In this document: positions 16,415 through 25,665 of the stretch, piece after piece | Layout: every line of letters starts with the position of its first letter | Position numbering within the stretch: the first letter of the stretch is position 1 | Source: Pseudoselenomonas ruminantium | Lineage (GTDB): Bacteria; Bacillota; Negativicutes; Selenomonadales; Selenomonadaceae | Assembly (NCBI GenBank): GCA_015058575.1 | Contig: SVBZ01000033.1 | Span: forward strand, 1 to 55,324 | DNA length: 55,324 bases | Reading direction: 5' to 3' | Translations under genes and position numbers: made by a program | The notes under the pieces: generated by a model | The model's input: the letters and a program-made list of their open reading frames with translations, nothing else | The model's database searches: none | Told to the model about the DNA's origin: nothing

Positions 16415-17590
16415 ATGAACGAGAAAATTGACCGGTCAAAAGTCAAAGAACGGTATGCAGCAGGGAAAATGCGGCAGCACGCCACGCGGGCATTGTTCTT
16501 TATCGGCGGCTTCGGGGCAGCGTCCTGGGCGCCACTGGTCCCCTTGCTAAGGGAAAGACTGGCTATCGGCGAGGATGTGCTGGGGATGCTGCTCTTGTGC
16601 ATCGGTATCGGCTCGCTTTTGACTATGCCATTAGCCGGAGCTGCGGCTGTGCGCTTTGGCTGCCGGAAGACGCTATCGGCAGCGGCTGCTGGCTTTGCTT
16701 TGCTGCTGCTGGCCTTGTGCCAGGTGGAAAGCATGGCTTTGGCAGCGGTTTTACTGCTGGTTTTTGGCGCGTTGATGGGCAGCATCGATGTCGTGGTGAA
16801 TATCCAGGCCGTACTGGTGGAAAAGGCGGCAGGGCGCCGTCTGATGTCCGGCATGCACGCACTATGGAGCGTGGGCGGATTTATTGGGGCAGGATTGTTT
16901 GGCATCTGGGTCGGCACGTTAGGACTGACGCCACTGGCTTCGACTGTCATTGCTGTCGGGATAATGCTGGCAATCCTGGCGCTTTTCGCGCGTCATCTGC
17001 TGCCCTTTGGCGGCGAAAGCGGCGGTGCTATGGTGGCCATTCCCCGTGGAATCGTGGCTTTTGTGGGCGTGGTGGCCTGCATCGCCTTTTTGGTGGAAGG
17101 AGCCATTATGGACTGGAGCGGAGTCTTCCTTACCACGATCCGTGGCTTTGATATGGCTTTGGCAGGTATGGGCTTTACGGTCTTTTCGGCAGCGATGCTT
17201 CTTATGCGGTTTTTGGGCGATGCAACGGTGCAGAAACTGGGGCAGAAAGTTGTGGTATTGGGAGGAAGCCTGCTGGCATTCCTTGGCTTCCTGCTGGTCA
17301 TCTTTGCGCCTGGCCGGTTGCTTTTATATGCAGGTTTTTTTGCCATCGGCATAGGCAGTGCCAATATCGTGCCTGTATTCTTTTCGCTGCTGGGCAAGCA
17401 GCAGGATATGCCCATCAGTATGGCAGTGCCTGCGGTAAGCACGCTCGGGTATTTAGGCATCCTTATGGGGCCGGCAGCCATCGGCTTTTTGGCCCATCAG
17501 ACCAGCCTCTATGCAGCTTTTGGCCTGTTGGCCTCTTTAGTGGCAGTTCAGGCACTTATAGCAGCGTATGTTTATAAGAAGGTTTTGTGA
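16415..17590 (+). CDS. MFS transporter (YbjJ-like)
   Basis: A 391-residue major facilitator superfamily protein with about twelve hydrophobic segments, starting FFIGGFGAASWAPLVPLLRE and containing the loop 2-3 motif region GAAAVRFGCRK. It resembles the YbjJ/fucose-permease-like branch, whose substrates are mostly unknown. A weak ribosome site (ACGAGG) precedes ATG 16415. The palindrome TTGACCGGTCAA occurs inside codons 5-8. It stands alone between a terminator and a broken HAD gene. Confidence 0.85.
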   Translation: MNEKIDRSKVKERYAAGKMRQHATRALFFIGGFGAASWAPLVPLLRERLAIGEDVLGMLLLCIGIGSLLTMPLAGAAAVRFGCRKTLSAAAAGFALLLLALCQVESMALAAVLLLVFGALMGSIDVVVNIQAVLVEKAAGRRLMSGMHALWSVGGFIGAGLFGIWVGTLGLTPLASTVIAVGIMLAILALFARHLLPFGGESGGAMVAIPRGIVAFVGVVACIAFLVEGAIMDWSGVFLTTIRGFDMALAGMGFTVFSAAMLLMRFLGDATVQKLGQKVVVLGGSLLAFLGFLLVIFAPGRLLLYAGFFAIGIGSANIVPVFFSLLGKQQDMPISMAVPAVSTLGYLGILMGPAAIGFLAHQTSLYAAFGLLASLVAVQALIAAYVYKKVL

Positions 17591-17641
17591 GGGATATGGA
17601 TCCCCTGGGGCAGAAATTGTTGTGCAAATGGAGTGGATGGC

Positions 17642-17929
17642 ATGAAGAAAATTATTTTTATTGATGTAGATGGCACGCTGGTGGATTATGATAACGTTTT
17701 GCCTCTTTCGGCGGTGAAGGCGATCCGCAAGGCCAGGGCCAATGGACATAAGGTATATATCAGCACAGGCCGCAGCCGGGCTGAGGTCTATCGTGAGATT
17801 TGGGATATTGGCCTTGACGGCATGATTGGCGGCAATGGCAGATTTCGTGACCGGCGCGGTAGCAGAGGACGGTCTTTTTCATGCGTTTCAGCGGCTGGGA
17901 CTGATTTGATGCAATCCATTATGTATTAA
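17642..17929 (+). pseudogene. Truncated Cof-type HAD phosphatase
   Basis: The first 65 residues are a normal Cof-family start, with motif I FIDVDGTLVDYDN and motif II ISTGRSR, running to IGGNG. The frame then leaves the family. Shifting by one base after GGNG gives GADFVTGAVAEDG, which fits slightly better but stops at 17907-17909. The lysine motif III and the GDxxND motif IV are missing, as is about three quarters of the usual 260-residue length. I read it as a gene broken by a deletion or frameshift. GGAG precedes ATG 17642. Confidence 0.75.
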
Positions 17930-17934
17930 TGGGT

Positions 17935-19299
17935 TTATGGTGTAATTCGCAGGATAAAACTTACCGGAAGTTCAGCTTCAGCATCTAGCCATTTTTGCAA
18001 GCGGGCTTGTTCGTCTTCGGCAAGCGGTGCTTTGCATGTAATGACGGCCAGAAATCCTGTAGGGCTGATTTGGCCGTCTTTGTTTTCCGTGGCAACGGCG
18101 GCTCCTTCAATACTGGTGAAGGCAGGGAATAGGATGGGGGCTTTTTCCCGTATGCGGGCCAGCAGTTTTTGATCGGCTTCAAATCGCTGATAGGCGGGGC
18201 TGTAGCGGATGCTAAGTTCTTTATACTTGCGCAAGTCCTCTTGGGCTTTGGCAAGGTTTGCCCCGCCGGCGGCGTTCCACTGGGTGTTGATGAGATTTTT
18301 GACATCTTCGGCACGGACGGTGCCGGACAGATCGTTTTGGATGATATGCAGGTTCCAGTCTGTGAAATGAGAATATGTCTGCAGCTTTTTTTCCAGTTCC
18401 GTCTGTTCCTCATCCGTGACCGTCCGGCCGATAAGCGTAAGATCCAGCCGTTTCTCCTGGGGCGTCAGATGGAAGGCGACGACCTGCGGATTGCCCTGCT
18501 GGAAATTGCTTTCGATATAGGCTTTGACTTGGGCTTGTTCCAGATTATTGCGGATGCTCTGGTAGGCCATGTACATGCTGGGCAGGATGATGAGTACGCC
18601 CAACAGGGAGAGCAGCCAGCGCTGGCGGCGGAAAACTTGCTCGGATACATAGGTCTTGGCGGGAATCTTGATGAATTTCAGTACGATAAAGGTGGTCAGG
18701 CAGATGAAGAAACTGTTGATAAAGAAGAGATAGAGTGCGCCAAAGAAGAATTTGGGCGAATAGGTGGCAAGGCCATAGCCTGCCGTACATAAGGGGGGCA
18801 TCAGGGCGGTGGCGATAGCTACGCCGGGAATCACATTGCTCTTTTCGATGCGGGTGCTGCCGATGATGCCGGCCAGGCCGCCAAAGATGGCGATAAGCAC
18901 GTCCCAGATGGTCGGTTCCGTGCGGGCCAAAAGTTCTGTGGAGGCAGTATCAATGGGGGAAAGGGCAAAATAGACCGCCGAGGTCAGGACGGAGAGACTG
19001 ACCTGAAATAGGAGCTTCAGGAAGGATTCCCGGACATAGGCGCTGTCATAAGTAGCCATGCCATAGCCCAGGGACATGATGACCCCCATCAGGGGCGAGA
19101 TCAGCATGGCACCGATGATGACAGCGGTGCTGTTCATGTTCAGGCCGATAGAGGCGATGAAAATAGCAAGAATCAGGATGCACATATTCGTGCCTTTGAG
19201 GGTACCGCCGCTATAGATGCGCGCCGCTATTTCTTCCAAAGGCGCGCGGTCCTTTTCCAGGTCAAAGATATTGGCGGCGACGGTTTTGAGGGGATTCAT
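17935..19299 (-). CDS. DUF389-family membrane protein
   Basis: A 454-residue protein whose N-terminal half holds about six membrane helices with the family signatures GAMLISPLMGVIMSLGYG and GVAIATALMPPLCTAGYGLA. It is followed by a long soluble C-terminal domain. DUF389 proteins are widespread; their role is not established. The ATG at 19299 has a strong AAGGAGG ribosome site. It is convergent with the broken HAD gene, with only a weak 6-bp hairpin at about 17918-17934 between them. Confidence 0.85.
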   Translation of the reverse strand: MNPLKTVAANIFDLEKDRAPLEEIAARIYSGGTLKGTNMCILILAIFIASIGLNMNSTAVIIGAMLISPLMGVIMSLGYGMATYDSAYVRESFLKLLFQVSLSVLTSAVYFALSPIDTASTELLARTEPTIWDVLIAIFGGLAGIIGSTRIEKSNVIPGVAIATALMPPLCTAGYGLATYSPKFFFGALYLFFINSFFICLTTFIVLKFIKIPAKTYVSEQVFRRQRWLLSLLGVLIILPSMYMAYQSIRNNLEQAQVKAYIESNFQQGNPQVVAFHLTPQEKRLDLTLIGRTVTDEEQTELEKKLQTYSHFTDWNLHIIQNDLSGTVRAEDVKNLINTQWNAAGGANLAKAQEDLRKYKELSIRYSPAYQRFEADQKLLARIREKAPILFPAFTSIEGAAVATENKDGQISPTGFLAVITCKAPLAEDEQARLQKWLDAEAELPVSFILRITP

Positions 19300-19832
19300 A
19301 GATATTCCTCCTTAGATGGCCGTTGCGTGTCGCAAACGCCATATAGTTCTTTCATGAATCAACTGCTGGGGATGAAAAAGGGAACATTCGCTTCTCCATA
19401 ACTTCGTGATACAGGTCAGATTTCCTGCTTCCTAAGGGGCTGGCGCGAAAGAAAAAGAGCGATTGATGAAGAAGGGGAAAAAGAATGTTGTAAAATGTTA
19501 CAGACAAAATAGGCTGTAAATGCTATAAAGCATATGAATCCGCGTTGGTTCAATAAAAGCAAAGGATTGGCCAGGTAAAATCCGGTATAACGATAGAGGA
19601 CGGGGCGGATCTCCAGCCCGAAGTTCATTTCTTCGGCATAACCGCAGCCGGCGCTTGCGCCTTGCTAGGCTGGAAACGGCTTTGCTTTGCCCATCGCTAC
19701 ATGTGATAAGAGGCACTGCTGTTGATTATTTATCGGGAATATTCGCGGGGGTGGCAGAAGTTCTGAGCTGGACAGCTTTGGGTGTATGCTTTATGATGTG
19801 TACATATTGATTTACCATTGGAGGCATTTGTC
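19300..19832. other. Intergenic stretch without a recognised gene
   Basis: About 530 bases separate two divergent units. Only the ribosome site of the DUF389 gene at its left end and a GGAGG site at its right end (about 19820) are recognisable. Short ORFs here show no family likeness. A small GGCGC-GCGCC hairpin lies in the middle. Given the broken genes nearby, it may hold eroded coding sequence. Confidence 0.4.
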
Positions 19833-20647
19833 ATGGCATATGAAGCAAAATACACGTTAAGGGTCCTGATTGATGATTGGGTGGAGGAAAAGCCTTGGGA
19901 ACTGGAGGGGGAGCATGGCCTTTCCTGCACGTAAAGCCCAAGGTGCTTTATACCGGCCCGGATTTCTGGCAGGAGAAGTATTCCTATGACCGGGAGAAGG
20001 ATGAATACCTGTATAAGGGCTGCGGCTTTACGGCGGACGATCTGGCTGCCTGGGGTATCGAGCAGCGCGAATGCCAGGATATGATAAGGCTGGACAATCA
20101 TGCAACCCTCTTCACTGGTTTTGCGCGAACGACGGACTTTGAGCATATCCCTGAAAAATTCGTGCGTGGGGCAGCGAAGGAACCGGATTCCTTTACCGAT
20201 GAGATCTGCCTGCTGCTGGAGGAGGGAAATGGCCTCTGCATGGTCGTAGGATGCTCCCATAGGGGAATTGTGAATATGGTGGCAGCTGTCAAGGAGCGGA
20301 CGGGAAAGCAAGTCTTTCGTGTGGTTGGCGGCATTCATCTGGCAGGGGCCAGCGAGGCGTGTGTCAGTCAAACCGTTAAAGAGCTTAAAAATCTAGGCGT
20401 AGCGTATTTCAATCTGTGTCATTGTTCCCTGGATGCGTGCCACAGCGCTGGCGTTTGGCCCATGTATCTTGATACTTTTGCTGCTGGTTCGGCAATCTGC
20501 AGCGGACAGGAGGAGGGGGGCAAGGCTTATGGCAAGCCAATCATCCATCTCGGTCCTGTGGGCATGAGCCAGGATATCGGATCCTTCCGGGAGCTGTTCG
20601 TGGCCTATGGGGAGCGCATGGGGAAACTGGCAGCCTGGCTGGCCTGA
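19833..20647 (+). pseudogene. Metallo-beta-lactamase-fold protein lacking its metal site
   Basis: The start (ATG 19833, GGAGG upstream) encodes a normal family N-terminus, LRVLIDDWVEEKPWELEGEHGLS, given here in part, then stops at 19932-19934. In another frame the rest of the family follows from about 19915: PKVLYTGPDFW, then GCSHRGIVNMV, then VVGGIHLAG, to TGA 20647. The roughly 45-50 residues that should lie between, holding the LFDTG and SHGHYDH zinc motif, are absent. An internal deletion with a frame change explains this. The family includes dihydropterin-ribofuranosyl-aminobenzene phosphate synthase-like proteins. Activity is very unlikely. Confidence 0.8.
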
Positions 20648-20673
20648 CGCCGGCAAATATCGAGCGGTTGCTG

Positions 20674-20823
20674 ATGGAACGCCATCTGGGGAAGAAGGCA
20701 CGTCGTGCCTCGAGTAAAAGCCATTGGAAAGGGCCACGGAAGCGCTCCGTGGAAGATAATATACAGTACCAGGCAAAACTGGAAGGATTGCTGAAAAAGA
20801 TTATGGAGGAAACCGATGGATAA
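20674..20823 (+). CDS. Small basic hypothetical protein or gene remnant
   Basis: An open frame of 49 codons from ATG 20674 encodes a Lys/Arg-rich helical peptide (RHLGKKARRASS and later QAKLEGLLKKIMEE). It ends by overlapping the DUF1653 start by eight bases, as co-translated genes do. I recognise no family and see no ribosome site, and the frame continues open upstream into the broken metallo-hydrolase. It may be the 3' end of a larger gene cut by a deletion near 20650. Confidence 0.35.
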   Translation: MERHLGKKARRASSKSHWKGPRKRSVEDNIQYQAKLEGLLKKIMEETDG

Positions 20824-21061
20824 ACAATATGGGCGGCCAATCCCGCAGGCGGGCGAGATATGGCAGCATTTCAAACACAACGATTACAAGATCATCGCCT
20901 GTCCGGTAATCCATACCGAAACCGAGGAGCTGTACTGCGTGTATCAAGCGCTTTATGGCGAGCATGGTGTATTCTGCCGGCCGCTTTCGATGTTCATGAG
21001 CGAGGTAGACCATGCGAAATATCCGCAGGCAGAGCAGAAGTACCGGTTTGAATGCAAGTGA
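20816..21061 (+). CDS. DUF1653 domain protein
   Basis: An 81-residue protein covering one complete DUF1653 domain (GEIWQHFKHNDYKIIACPVIHTE, in part, and YGEHGVFCRPLSMFMSEVD). Such small beta-rich proteins are common in bacteria and have no proven function. ATGGAGGAAACCGATG provides a GGAGG site with about 6 bases before ATG 20816. Confidence 0.8.
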   Translation: MDKQYGRPIPQAGEIWQHFKHNDYKIIACPVIHTETEELYCVYQALYGEHGVFCRPLSMFMSEVDHAKYPQAEQKYRFECK

Positions 21062-21086
21062 TTCCAAGACGTGGGAGGTAAAGCCG

Positions 21087-21530
21087 ATGAAGGTTTTAGC
21101 AGTAGATGATGAACAGAGCATACGGGAGCTGCTGGCCTTCCAGCTGCAGCAGCAGGGGTATGAAGTGCTGCTGGCGGCAGATGGAAGGGAGGCCTTGGCA
21201 AAGGCTGCGGGAACGGATCTTATCCTGCTCGATTTGATGCTGCCCGAGCTCGACGGCCTGGAGGTATGCCGGCGGCTCAAAGCGGAGAAAGAAACCGCAA
21301 GGATACCCATTATCATGCTGACGGCAAAGGCTGAGGAAATCGATAAGGTCCTGGGGCTCGAATTGGGCGCCGATGATTATGTGGTCAAGCCGTTCTCGGT
21401 CCGCGAGCTGCTGGCCCGCGTAAAGGCCGTCCTGCGCCGTGCGAATCAGGAAGAAGCGCAGGAGCAGACGTTGACCATTGACGGGATGCGGCAAGTCGAC
21501 GTTCCTGCGCACTTTGAATCGCATGAATGA
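21087..21530 (+). pseudogene. phoB: PhoB-like response regulator without its DNA-binding domain
   Basis: Residues 1-120 form a complete OmpR/PhoB-type receiver: VDDEQS acid pocket, phospho-acceptor Asp in LILLDLMLPELDG, Thr in MLTAK and Lys in VVKPFS. After the linker ([11 protein letters not shown]) the sequence leaves the family and stops at 21528-21530. The C-terminal winged helix of about 95 residues is absent. The junction lies inside the Walker A region of a pstB gene that continues in another frame. GGGAGG precedes ATG 21087. The receiver could still be made but could not bind DNA. Confidence 0.85.
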
Positions 21531-22122
21531 CTTAATCGACGGCGTTCGCATTGATGGCCGGATTGAACTCGATGAAGAAAATGTCTATGCGGAGGATACG
21601 GATCTTGTCACTTTGCGCAAGCGCGTGGGCATGGTGTTTCAGCGGCCCAATCCGTTCCCGATGTCCATCTATGAGAATGTCAGCTATGGCTGCCGTGTCC
21701 ACGGACGCAAGGATAAGGCGCGGCTGGATGAGATCGTGGAGAAAAGCCTGCGCCAGGCAGCTCTCTGGGAGGAAGTCAAAGATCGGCTGACAGCTCCAGC
21801 CATGGGACTGTCTGGCGGGCAGCAGCAGCGCCTCTGCATAGCCCGTGTACTGGCCGTAGAGCCGGAGGTGCTATTGATGGATGAGCCTTGCTCGGCCCTG
21901 GACCCTGTCTCGACCATGAAGATTGAAGAACTGGTTCAGGAGCTCAAGCAGGAATATACCATCGTGATGGTCACGCATAATATGCAGCAGGCGGCACGTG
22001 TCTCAGACTATACGGCTTTTTTCCTGAGCGGGAAGCTCATCGAGCATGATGTGACGGATACGATTTTTACCAATCCGCAGGACAAGAAGACGGAAGATTA
22101 TATTACCGGGAGGTTCGGCTGA
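21478..22122 (+). pseudogene. pstB: PstB phosphate ABC-transporter ATPase lacking its N-terminus
   Basis: From [16 protein letters not shown] onward this is a normal PstB: Q-loop VFQRPNPFP, signature [13 protein letters not shown], Walker [14 protein letters not shown] and switch His in MVTHNM. The first 38 or so residues, including the A-loop and the GPS of Walker A, are missing. No ATG or convincing ribosome site precedes the segment, only TTG 21478. It overlaps the truncated phoB in a different frame. PhoU follows after one base. Without the N-terminal strands ATP binding should be impaired. Confidence 0.85.
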
Positions 22123-22123
22123 T

Positions 22124-22792
22124 ATGGAACAGACGCGGAGAGAATACAGCCACGAGCTGGAAATCGTGCAGGAGAAAGTGGCTGTCATGGGCGATCGGGC
22201 CTGTGCGGCGGTGCAGATGGCCATGGAAGCCCTGCTGGCTGGGGATGTGGATCTGGCCCGTGAAGTCATGCAGGCAGATGATGAAATCGATGCGATGATT
22301 GCCGATATCGAGGACAGCTGCATCCTGCTGATTGCCAAACAGCAGCCCATTGCCCATGATTTGCGTGTCATTGCTACGGGCTTCAAGATATCGACGGATA
22401 TCGAGCGCATCGGCGATCATGCTTACGATATCGCCAAGACGGTCCGGCAGGTCGAAGTGCCGCTGGATAGTGAGCGGATGAAATGGGTGCAGCTGCTCGG
22501 CGATTGTGCCGTCGATATGGCCGCCAAAGCGATGCGGGCCTACCGGGAGCACGATGTGGAGCTGGCCGATGAGGTCCGCAGGCTGGACAAGAAGATGGAT
22601 GCGGTCTTTGAACGGACGTTTTATGCGTTGTCCGAATTTGTGACGACAGAGGCAGCGCGGCAGAAACGCATCACGCAGCTGCTGTTTATCGCCCGTTTTC
22701 TGGAGCGGATCGGCGACCATGCGGTAAATATTGCCGAATGGGTCATCTATCGCGAAACTGCTGTGCGTATCCAGCAAAAGAAAAAGGCCTGA
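22124..22792 (+). CDS. phoU: Phosphate signalling/transport accessory protein PhoU
   Basis: A 222-residue, fully helical protein of two PhoU repeats, each with the metal-binding ExxxD region (DIERIGDHAYDIAKTV and FLERIGDHAVNIAEWV). PhoU links PstSCAB activity to the PhoR kinase and restrains phosphate uptake. GGGAGG lies about 11 bases before ATG 22124. The gene is intact although the pstB upstream is not. It converges on phoR with 17 bases between the stop codons. Confidence 0.93.
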   Translation: MEQTRREYSHELEIVQEKVAVMGDRACAAVQMAMEALLAGDVDLAREVMQADDEIDAMIADIEDSCILLIAKQQPIAHDLRVIATGFKISTDIERIGDHAYDIAKTVRQVEVPLDSERMKWVQLLGDCAVDMAAKAMRAYREHDVELADEVRRLDKKMDAVFERTFYALSEFVTTEAARQKRITQLLFIARFLERIGDHAVNIAEWVIYRETAVRIQQKKKA

Positions 22793-22817
22793 CAGAAAGG
22801 CGGGGAAGGTCAGGCCT
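22776..22817 (-). terminator. Terminator of phoR inside the 3' end of phoU
   Basis: A perfect 9-bp stem, AGGCCTGAC with GTCAGGCCT (22785-22793 with 22809-22817), is followed on the minus strand by a T-rich run (22784 downwards). The plus strand has no T-run, so it serves phoR. Confidence 0.8.
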
Positions 22818-24609
22818 GGGAGGCAGAAGGCGGGAACTGCAGGGAGAAGGTGGTGCCCTGCCCAATCGTGCTCTCCACTTGGATGGAGCCATGGAAGAGC
22901 TCCGTCAGGTAGCGGACCAGCGACAGGCCGATGCCATTGCCGCCGGTGCTGCGGGACCTGGCTTTATCGACCCGGTAAAAGCGGTCAAAAATCCGCGGCA
23001 GATGCTCGGGAGCAATGCCGATGCCATTGTCGGCGATGCGGATGGTTATGCCCTGCGGCGAGGCTTCGAGGAAGATGTGGATCTTGCCGCCAGCTGGTGT
23101 ATATTTATTGGCATTTTCGAGCAGATTGCGGATGATTTGCCGGAACAATCCGGGCACAGCGGCAATCTGCAAATCGTTTGGCGCGGTATCTTTAGCAGAC
23201 GGGAAAAGAACCGTCTGCTTTTTTTCTTGGAAGCAGGGCGAGAGCTGGGCAAGGACGGAGCGGATGGCTGGCTGCACGGAAACTGGCGTCAGGGACAGCT
23301 CCTGGCTATGGCTGAGCGTTTCGAGCCTGGCAAGCTGCAGGAGATCCTGAATCAGGCGGTTCATGCGCTGTGCCTGCTCGTAGATGACCTGGGCGAAATG
23401 ATGCGTAAGTTCTGGCTGTTGAACGTTTTGGGTGGCAAGGGTTTCGGCAAAGCCGGAAAGCGCAGTCAACGGTGTACTGAGCTCATGGGCGGCATTGCTG
23501 ATGAATTCTGCCTGGCGTTCGTTGATTTCCTGCAGCAGCGAAATGTCATGGAAGACCGCCAGGATTTGCGCGGTGTCCTGCCCGGGAAACGGCGTCAGGA
23601 AAATCGTGAATGTATGGCTGGCAGGTGCTGACTGGCCCGATCCACGCTGATAGGTGATGGTCTCGGGACATTGCGTCCGGCTTACGCGCTGGGCGGTTTC
23701 TGAAAGTCCGGCACTGCCGAGCAGATGGATGCTATGGCGCTTCAGCGGCTGGTCTTTGAGCTGGAATAGTTCCTGTGCCTGGCGATTGGCCTCGATGATC
23801 TGGCCGCGGCTGTCAATCAGCATGACGGCATTATCCATTTGCTCCAGTACCAGCGCGAGTTTCGCTGCTTCGGCGCTGGCTTCGGCAATCCTGCGGCTGA
23901 GGTTTCCGGTCAGCAGGTTGATGGTCTGGATCAGCTGATCGAATTCGTCGCCGGAGCGCCAGTTGATGCGGTGGCCGTAATCGCCATGGGCGATGATGGC
24001 GGCATCCTGGCGCAGGCGCTGCAGCGGTGCGACCTGCCGCTTCGCCAGCCAGACAGCCAGCACGAAGGCGATGACAGCGGACAGGAGGATGGCGGCGATG
24101 AGAGCCTGCCGGAGCGTCTGATAGGAGGCTTCGGCGGCAGTAAGCGGATTTGAGGTGCGGATGATGCGGACAAGCTGGCCGTCTTGGTATACGGGAATGG
24201 CTACATACATGCGGTTTTCGTCCAGCGTATCACTATAGCGGATGGCGGTGCCGTATTCGTGGGCGAGAGCCTGCTGGACCTCCTGGCGCTGAAAATGGTT
24301 GTCGAGCTTGGCTGCGGGCTCGGACGTATCCATGAGCACCGTGCCGTCCACGTTGAGGATGGTAATGCGGAGCCCCGTGTTGTCACTGAGCTGTTGCAAG
24401 AGACTGGTGAACTCGTGTGAGTTGGAACGCCCCTGCGCAGCGAGCGTCTGCTCGATAATCTGTGCATTGAGCACCAGGGCGTCCTGCTCTTTCTGCATGG
24501 TGTAGGCATGGAAATAGTGCAAGAGCAGCAGGCAGGTGATGGTCAATGCGGTAAGGGTGGCCAGAAGGAATGATGCCAGGCATCGGCGGGTAATGCGGGA
24601 GTGAAACAT
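22810..24609 (-). CDS. phoR: PhoR-like sensor histidine kinase
   Basis: This 599-residue kinase has a membrane helix at about 10-32, a periplasmic region (33-165), a second helix (168-188) and HAMP (190-243). A PAS domain (250-360), HisKA with His375 in AAHELSTPL, and a HATPase with N-box NLLENANKYT, DNGIGI and GNGIGLSL follow. Under low phosphate such kinases phosphorylate PhoB. It faces away from pstS and shares the intergenic region carrying the Pho box. Its natural partner at 21087 lacks a DNA-binding domain, so its output in this strain is uncertain. Confidence 0.9.
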   Translation of the reverse strand: MFHSRITRRCLASFLLATLTALTITCLLLLHYFHAYTMQKEQDALVLNAQIIEQTLAAQGRSNSHEFTSLLQQLSDNTGLRITILNVDGTVLMDTSEPAAKLDNHFQRQEVQQALAHEYGTAIRYSDTLDENRMYVAIPVYQDGQLVRIIRTSNPLTAAEASYQTLRQALIAAILLSAVIAFVLAVWLAKRQVAPLQRLRQDAAIIAHGDYGHRINWRSGDEFDQLIQTINLLTGNLSRRIAEASAEAAKLALVLEQMDNAVMLIDSRGQIIEANRQAQELFQLKDQPLKRHSIHLLGSAGLSETAQRVSRTQCPETITYQRGSGQSAPASHTFTIFLTPFPGQDTAQILAVFHDISLLQEINERQAEFISNAAHELSTPLTALSGFAETLATQNVQQPELTHHFAQVIYEQAQRMNRLIQDLLQLARLETLSHSQELSLTPVSVQPAIRSVLAQLSPCFQEKKQTVLFPSAKDTAPNDLQIAAVPGLFRQIIRNLLENANKYTPAGGKIHIFLEASPQGITIRIADNGIGIAPEHLPRIFDRFYRVDKARSRSTGGNGIGLSLVRYLTELFHGSIQVESTIGQGTTFSLQFPPSASQA

Positions 24610-24675
24610 CGAAAGTCATCGTCCTTTTTTTTAGTTATGTCCATTCTAACATATAGAACCGCAGCTGGGCGCGTT

Positions 24676-24729
24676 TTTACAAAGAATTAACAAAGACGCA
24701 ACAATCAAAGGCACTGAGACTGCTAGGAT
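24676..24729 (+). promoter_or_regulatory. Pho box and promoter of pstSCA
   Basis: Three direct repeats with an exact 11-base period, TTTACA (24676), TTAACA (24687) and GCAACA (24698), match the TT(A/T)ACA pattern bound by PhoP/PhoB in Firmicutes. A -10 box TAGGAT (24724-24729) follows the last repeat after 20 bases, the usual distance for activation. Confidence 0.8.
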
Positions 24730-24781
24730 AAGGGAGAACGAAGGCGATGCCTTCGGGGAAAAAACAGTTGGAGGGAGAAAA

Positions 24782-25648
24782 ATGTTCAACAAAATGAAAC
24801 CGATGATTTCGCTAGGCATGGTGGTGCTGAGTATGGCAGTCCTGCTTACAGGCTGCGGGGGAACGCAGGCCGATAGCAGCGAGGCGGGCACAGCGGGGCA
24901 GCTGGCAGGCAAAGTATCCGTTTCGGGGTCTACGGCGCTATTGCCGCTCTTGAAACCGGCGCAGGAAGCCTTTGAGGAGCAGCACAAGGAGGTAACGGTC
25001 AATGTGGCAGGCGGTGGATCTTTTACGGGGATGAATCAGGCCGCTGAGGGCGCGGTACAGATTGGCGCCTCCGATGTCGATTTGCCTGCGGACTATAAGG
25101 ACAAGGGCCTCGTCGACCATAAAGTCGTCGTGGAACCGTTTGTCTTTATCGTTGGCAAAGACAATAAAGTAGACAATCTCACCAGACAGCAAGCCATCGC
25201 TATCCTGACGGGGAAAATCACGAATTGGCAAGAGGTCGGCGGCGATGACCTTCCGATCACGCTGATTCATCGGGCCAAATCCTCGGGTTCCCGGGCTACC
25301 ATTAGCGAGGTGGTACTGAAGGGACAGGCCTTTACGGATAACGCGATTATCCAGGATTCCAATGGTGCGGTAAGAGCTGCCGTCAGCAATACACCGGGGG
25401 CTATTGGCTATGTGGATGCGCCTTATGCCGATGGCAGTGTCAAGGTCCTGAAGTTCGATGGCGTGGAATACTCGCCCCAGAATATCATCGAAGGGAAATA
25501 TCCGCTCTATGGGTATGGCCATCTGTATACGAAGGGTGAAGCGCAGGGGGCGGTCAAAGCCTTTCTTGACTATGTGCTCAGCGAAGAATTCCAGAACACG
25601 CAGGTGGAGAAACTGGGCTTTATCCCCATCGGTAAGCTGAAACGATGA
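24782..25648 (+). CDS. pstS: Phosphate-binding lipoprotein PstS
   Basis: A 288-residue periplasmic phosphate-binding protein. A lipoprotein signal ends in LLTGC. The fold then shows phosphate-binding loops SGSTALLPL and SGSRATISEV, and the family segment GAIGYVD. It captures phosphate for PstCA. GGAGGG precedes ATG 24782, and a Pho box lies about 80-105 bases upstream. PstC follows directly. Confidence 0.94.
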   Translation: MFNKMKPMISLGMVVLSMAVLLTGCGGTQADSSEAGTAGQLAGKVSVSGSTALLPLLKPAQEAFEEQHKEVTVNVAGGGSFTGMNQAAEGAVQIGASDVDLPADYKDKGLVDHKVVVEPFVFIVGKDNKVDNLTRQQAIAILTGKITNWQEVGGDDLPITLIHRAKSSGSRATISEVVLKGQAFTDNAIIQDSNGAVRAAVSNTPGAIGYVDAPYADGSVKVLKFDGVEYSPQNIIEGKYPLYGYGHLYTKGEAQGAVKAFLDYVLSEEFQNTQVEKLGFIPIGKLKR

Positions 25649-25665
25649 GCGGGCAGGAGATGATT

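Noticed and set aside
16428..16439. TTGACCGGTCAA inside the MFS gene, and like palindromes at 12408-12417, 31413-31424 and 46784-46795
   Set aside because: They are single copies within coding sequence and can arise from codons such as Thr-Gly, Asp-Arg or Asp-Trp-Ser. Only the clustered intergenic copies are taken as regulatory.
21087..22122. A deliberate PhoB-PstB fusion protein made by programmed frameshifting
   Set aside because: No slippery sequence or stimulatory structure is evident at 21478-21530, and both partners lack essential parts, so a deletion is the simpler explanation.
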